Below are positions 5,303 to 6,226 of a stretch of 6,226 bases of DNA, piece by piece. Each line of letters begins with the position of its first letter. Position 1 is the first letter of the stretch. Origin of the DNA: Thermoplasmata archaeon. GTDB lineage: Archaea; Thermoplasmatota; Thermoplasmata; Lutacidiplasmatales; UBA184. The DNA is taken from NCBI GenBank assembly GCA_030040755.1, contig JASHTC010000136.1, positions 1 to 6,226 on the forward strand, read 5' to 3'. Made by a program: the position numbers and the translations under genes. The notes under the pieces were generated by a model. That model worked only from the letters and a program-made list of their open reading frames with translations, made no database searches and was not told the origin of the DNA.

Positions 5303-5314
5303 GGGCTCTAAGCC
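5303..5314 (-). promoter_or_regulatory. Weak TATA-like element upstream of the metallopeptidase gene
   Basis: On the minus strand GGGGCTTAGAGC lies roughly 37 bases before the ATG at 5271, after a GCGAAGG stretch that could act as a BRE. A start about 26 bases downstream would give a leader of around ten bases. The match to consensus is poor. Confidence 0.2.
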
Positions 5315-5436
5315 CCTTCGCCCGCGCGACCGGCGGACGGTAGCTCGACCCGGCGGCAGGCACGCGCGGGGGGGGGAGCCCGGCACCCCCTCCGTCCGGT
5401 CGCGTCCGATCCTCCCCTCGTGGGTCGCCGGCCGCC

Positions 5437-5706
5437 CTAACCCGCGGACGTCGCGAGGGCTCGCGGCGTCCGGGAGCCCGCAACGTTCGAGGCCCCCGAC
5501 CCCTTGCACACTGGGGAACTTGCGGGGGTACAGCTGTGCGCCGTCGTGGGATTCGTCCCCGCGGGAGTCGCGGCGCTCAGGACCAGATATCCGACCACCC
5601 CTACGAGCACCGCGACGCCCGCAACAAAGATCGTCGCCGTCAGTCGCCCCGCGCCCCGTCGTTCCGTCGCCCGTCCGAGCTTCGCCCCCGCCTTCCCTTC
5701 CTTCAT
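5437..5706 (-). CDS. Small single-pass membrane or secreted protein, unknown function
   Basis: This 89-aa product has a lysine/arginine-rich N-terminus (residues 1-21), one strongly hydrophobic segment at about 23-45 (ATIFVAGVAVLVGVVGYLVL) and a short S/T/P/A-rich exterior that contains two cysteines (Cys59, Cys67) eight residues apart. It could be a membrane-anchored small protein or carry an uncleaved signal anchor. The ATG at 5706 has a full GGAGG 10 bases upstream. The last 20 residues (GSRTPRALATSAG) have no pattern and the stop may be fortuitous, but the start, ribosome binding site and membrane helix together support a real gene. I do not recognise the family. Confidence 0.6.
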   Translation of the reverse strand: MKEGKAGAKLGRATERRGAGRLTATIFVAGVAVLVGVVGYLVLSAATPAGTNPTTAHSCTPASSPVCKGSGASNVAGSRTPRALATSAG

Positions 5707-5788
5707 CGTTCTCGTGCCTCCTTCCGAGGAGTACCCCCTCTAGGGCCCGGAAGGGCGGAAATACGGGAGGGCCCCCGCCGGTGAAGGG

Positions 5789-5800
5789 CGGATATACTCT
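5789..5800 (-). promoter_or_regulatory. TATA-like element upstream of the small membrane protein gene
   Basis: Minus-strand AGAGTATATCCG is a fair archaeal TATA match in a GC-rich intergenic region, 42 bases after the TPR gene's stop. A start about 26 bases downstream (near 5768) would give a leader of around 60 bases ahead of the GGAGG-led ATG at 5706. A second AT-richer spot, GTATTT at about 5757-5763, would give a shorter leader. Confidence 0.35.
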
Positions 5801-5841
5801 AGCGACGCGGCCCGGTCGCCCGGGAGTCCCCGGCCCGCGGG

Positions 5842-6226
5842 TCAGGGGGCGCGCGGTCGATGGATGCGACGCACCGGGAGCCCGTCCTTGCGCAGCAGCT
5901 CGATGAACCGTGGGTGGTCCCGGATCGAGTCGAAGTACACGCCCCGGTAGTAGAGCCACAACGTCCGGTCACCGTCCCGGGCATCCTGCTCCAGGAGGTC
6001 GAGCGCCTTCGACCCCTCCCCGAGGGGCGCATAGAGCATCGCGAGGTCGGTCGCGGACAGGTAGTACTTCACCCCACCTCGTGCCACCTCATCGAGGACC
6101 GCTCTTCCCTCGTCGGGCCTTCCCAAGAGGGCATTGAGCAGGGCGTGGTCGAACCGCTCCACGTCGCTCGTCCCCGTCAGCGGCCGGTCCGCTTCCTGGA
6201 TCGCATCGTCGCGCAGGCCCGCTTGG
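5842..6226 (-). CDS. TPR-repeat protein, C-terminal part; 5' end outside window
   Basis: The 127 visible residues are all helical-repeat sequence. The frame is open to the right edge; before the GTG at 6162 it reads a TPR-like segment (GLRDDAIQEADRPL), so that GTG is internal and the gene begins outside the window. Further repeat units are ALLNALLGRPDEGRAVLDEVA and DLAMLYAPLGEGSKALDLLEQ. The end, with FDSIRDHPRFIELLRKDGLP, matches the capping motif (D-P-x-F-x-x-L-L) found at the C-terminus of TPR domains fused to protein kinases, adenylate cyclases or winged-helix regulators. The missing N-terminal part therefore probably carries a signalling or DNA-binding domain, but this cannot be seen. 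TPR domains mediate protein-protein contacts. Stop TGA at 5842-5844. Confidence 0.82.
   Translation of the reverse strand, partial: QAGLRDDAIQEADRPLTGTSDVERFDHALLNALLGRPDEGRAVLDEVARGGVKYYLSATDLAMLYAPLGEGSKALDLLEQDARDGDRTLWLYYRGVYFDSIRDHPRFIELLRKDGLPVRRIHRPRAP

Noticed and set aside
4709..5390. 13-base direct repeat GCCCGGCACCCCC at 4709-4721 and 5378-5390, flanking the metallopeptidase gene
   Set aside because: A 13-base match is expected once or more by chance in about 6 kb of DNA this GC-rich; no target-site or mobile-element features accompany it.
5226..5959. Long frames on both strands across the 5272-5841 region
   Set aside because: Low-complexity R/P/G translations spanning promoters, stops and the small membrane protein gene.
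1..6226. tRNA, rRNA, CRISPR array or insertion sequence
   Set aside because: Scanning for T-loop TTCGA contexts with paired arms, regularly spaced repeats and transposase motifs gave nothing convincing.

Overview
The window is about 70% G+C by eye and looks like chromosomal DNA of a high-GC archaeon, most likely a member of the Thermoplasmata / Candidatus Thermoplasmatota. This is an inference. It rests on (i) an archaeal-type TATA box standing in an AT-rich island (4676-4697) at the spacing expected for a leaderless transcript, (ii) several weaker TATA-like sites upstream of other starts, (iii) a short zincin of a type I associate with these archaea, and (iv) small proteins with one membrane helix and a low-complexity or beta-rich exterior. 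No rRNA, tRNA or phylogenetic marker gene is present, so a high-GC bacterium cannot be formally excluded.

Layout from left to right. 1-509 (+): 3' part of an organomercurial lyase (MerB-like) gene whose N-terminus lies outside the window. 510-577: GC-rich hairpins between convergent genes. 578-1018 (-): small single-pass membrane protein with an exposed beta-rich domain. 1019-1282: no gene seen. 1283-1723 (-): VOC/glyoxalase-fold protein with an unusual arginine-rich tail. 1724-1882: divergent promoter region. 1883-3232 (+): complete PLP-dependent group II decarboxylase-like enzyme. 3233-3510: convergent intergenic region with a perfect 10-bp-stem hairpin. 3511-4095 and 4092-4658 (-): a two-gene cassette in which an uncharacterised 188-aa protein is followed, with an ATGA overlap, by a minimal nucleotidyltransferase; it has its own strong TATA box. 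4732-5271 (-): HELCH zinc metallopeptidase. 5437-5706 (-): small single-pass membrane or secreted protein. 5842-6226 (-): C-terminal part of a TPR protein running off the right edge.

The genes do not form one pathway. They look like scattered housekeeping, accessory and detoxification genes, mostly with their own promoters. The part most likely to be a distinct system is the 3511-4700 cassette: an intact nucleotidyltransferase active site (GG, then DVD, then a third Asp) translationally coupled to an uncharacterised upstream partner under a leaderless promoter. Its organisation resembles type IV (AbiE-like) toxin-antitoxin modules, but the partner is not recognisable with confidence. The MerB-like protein keeps all three catalytic residues and is the other gene with a testable biochemical prediction.
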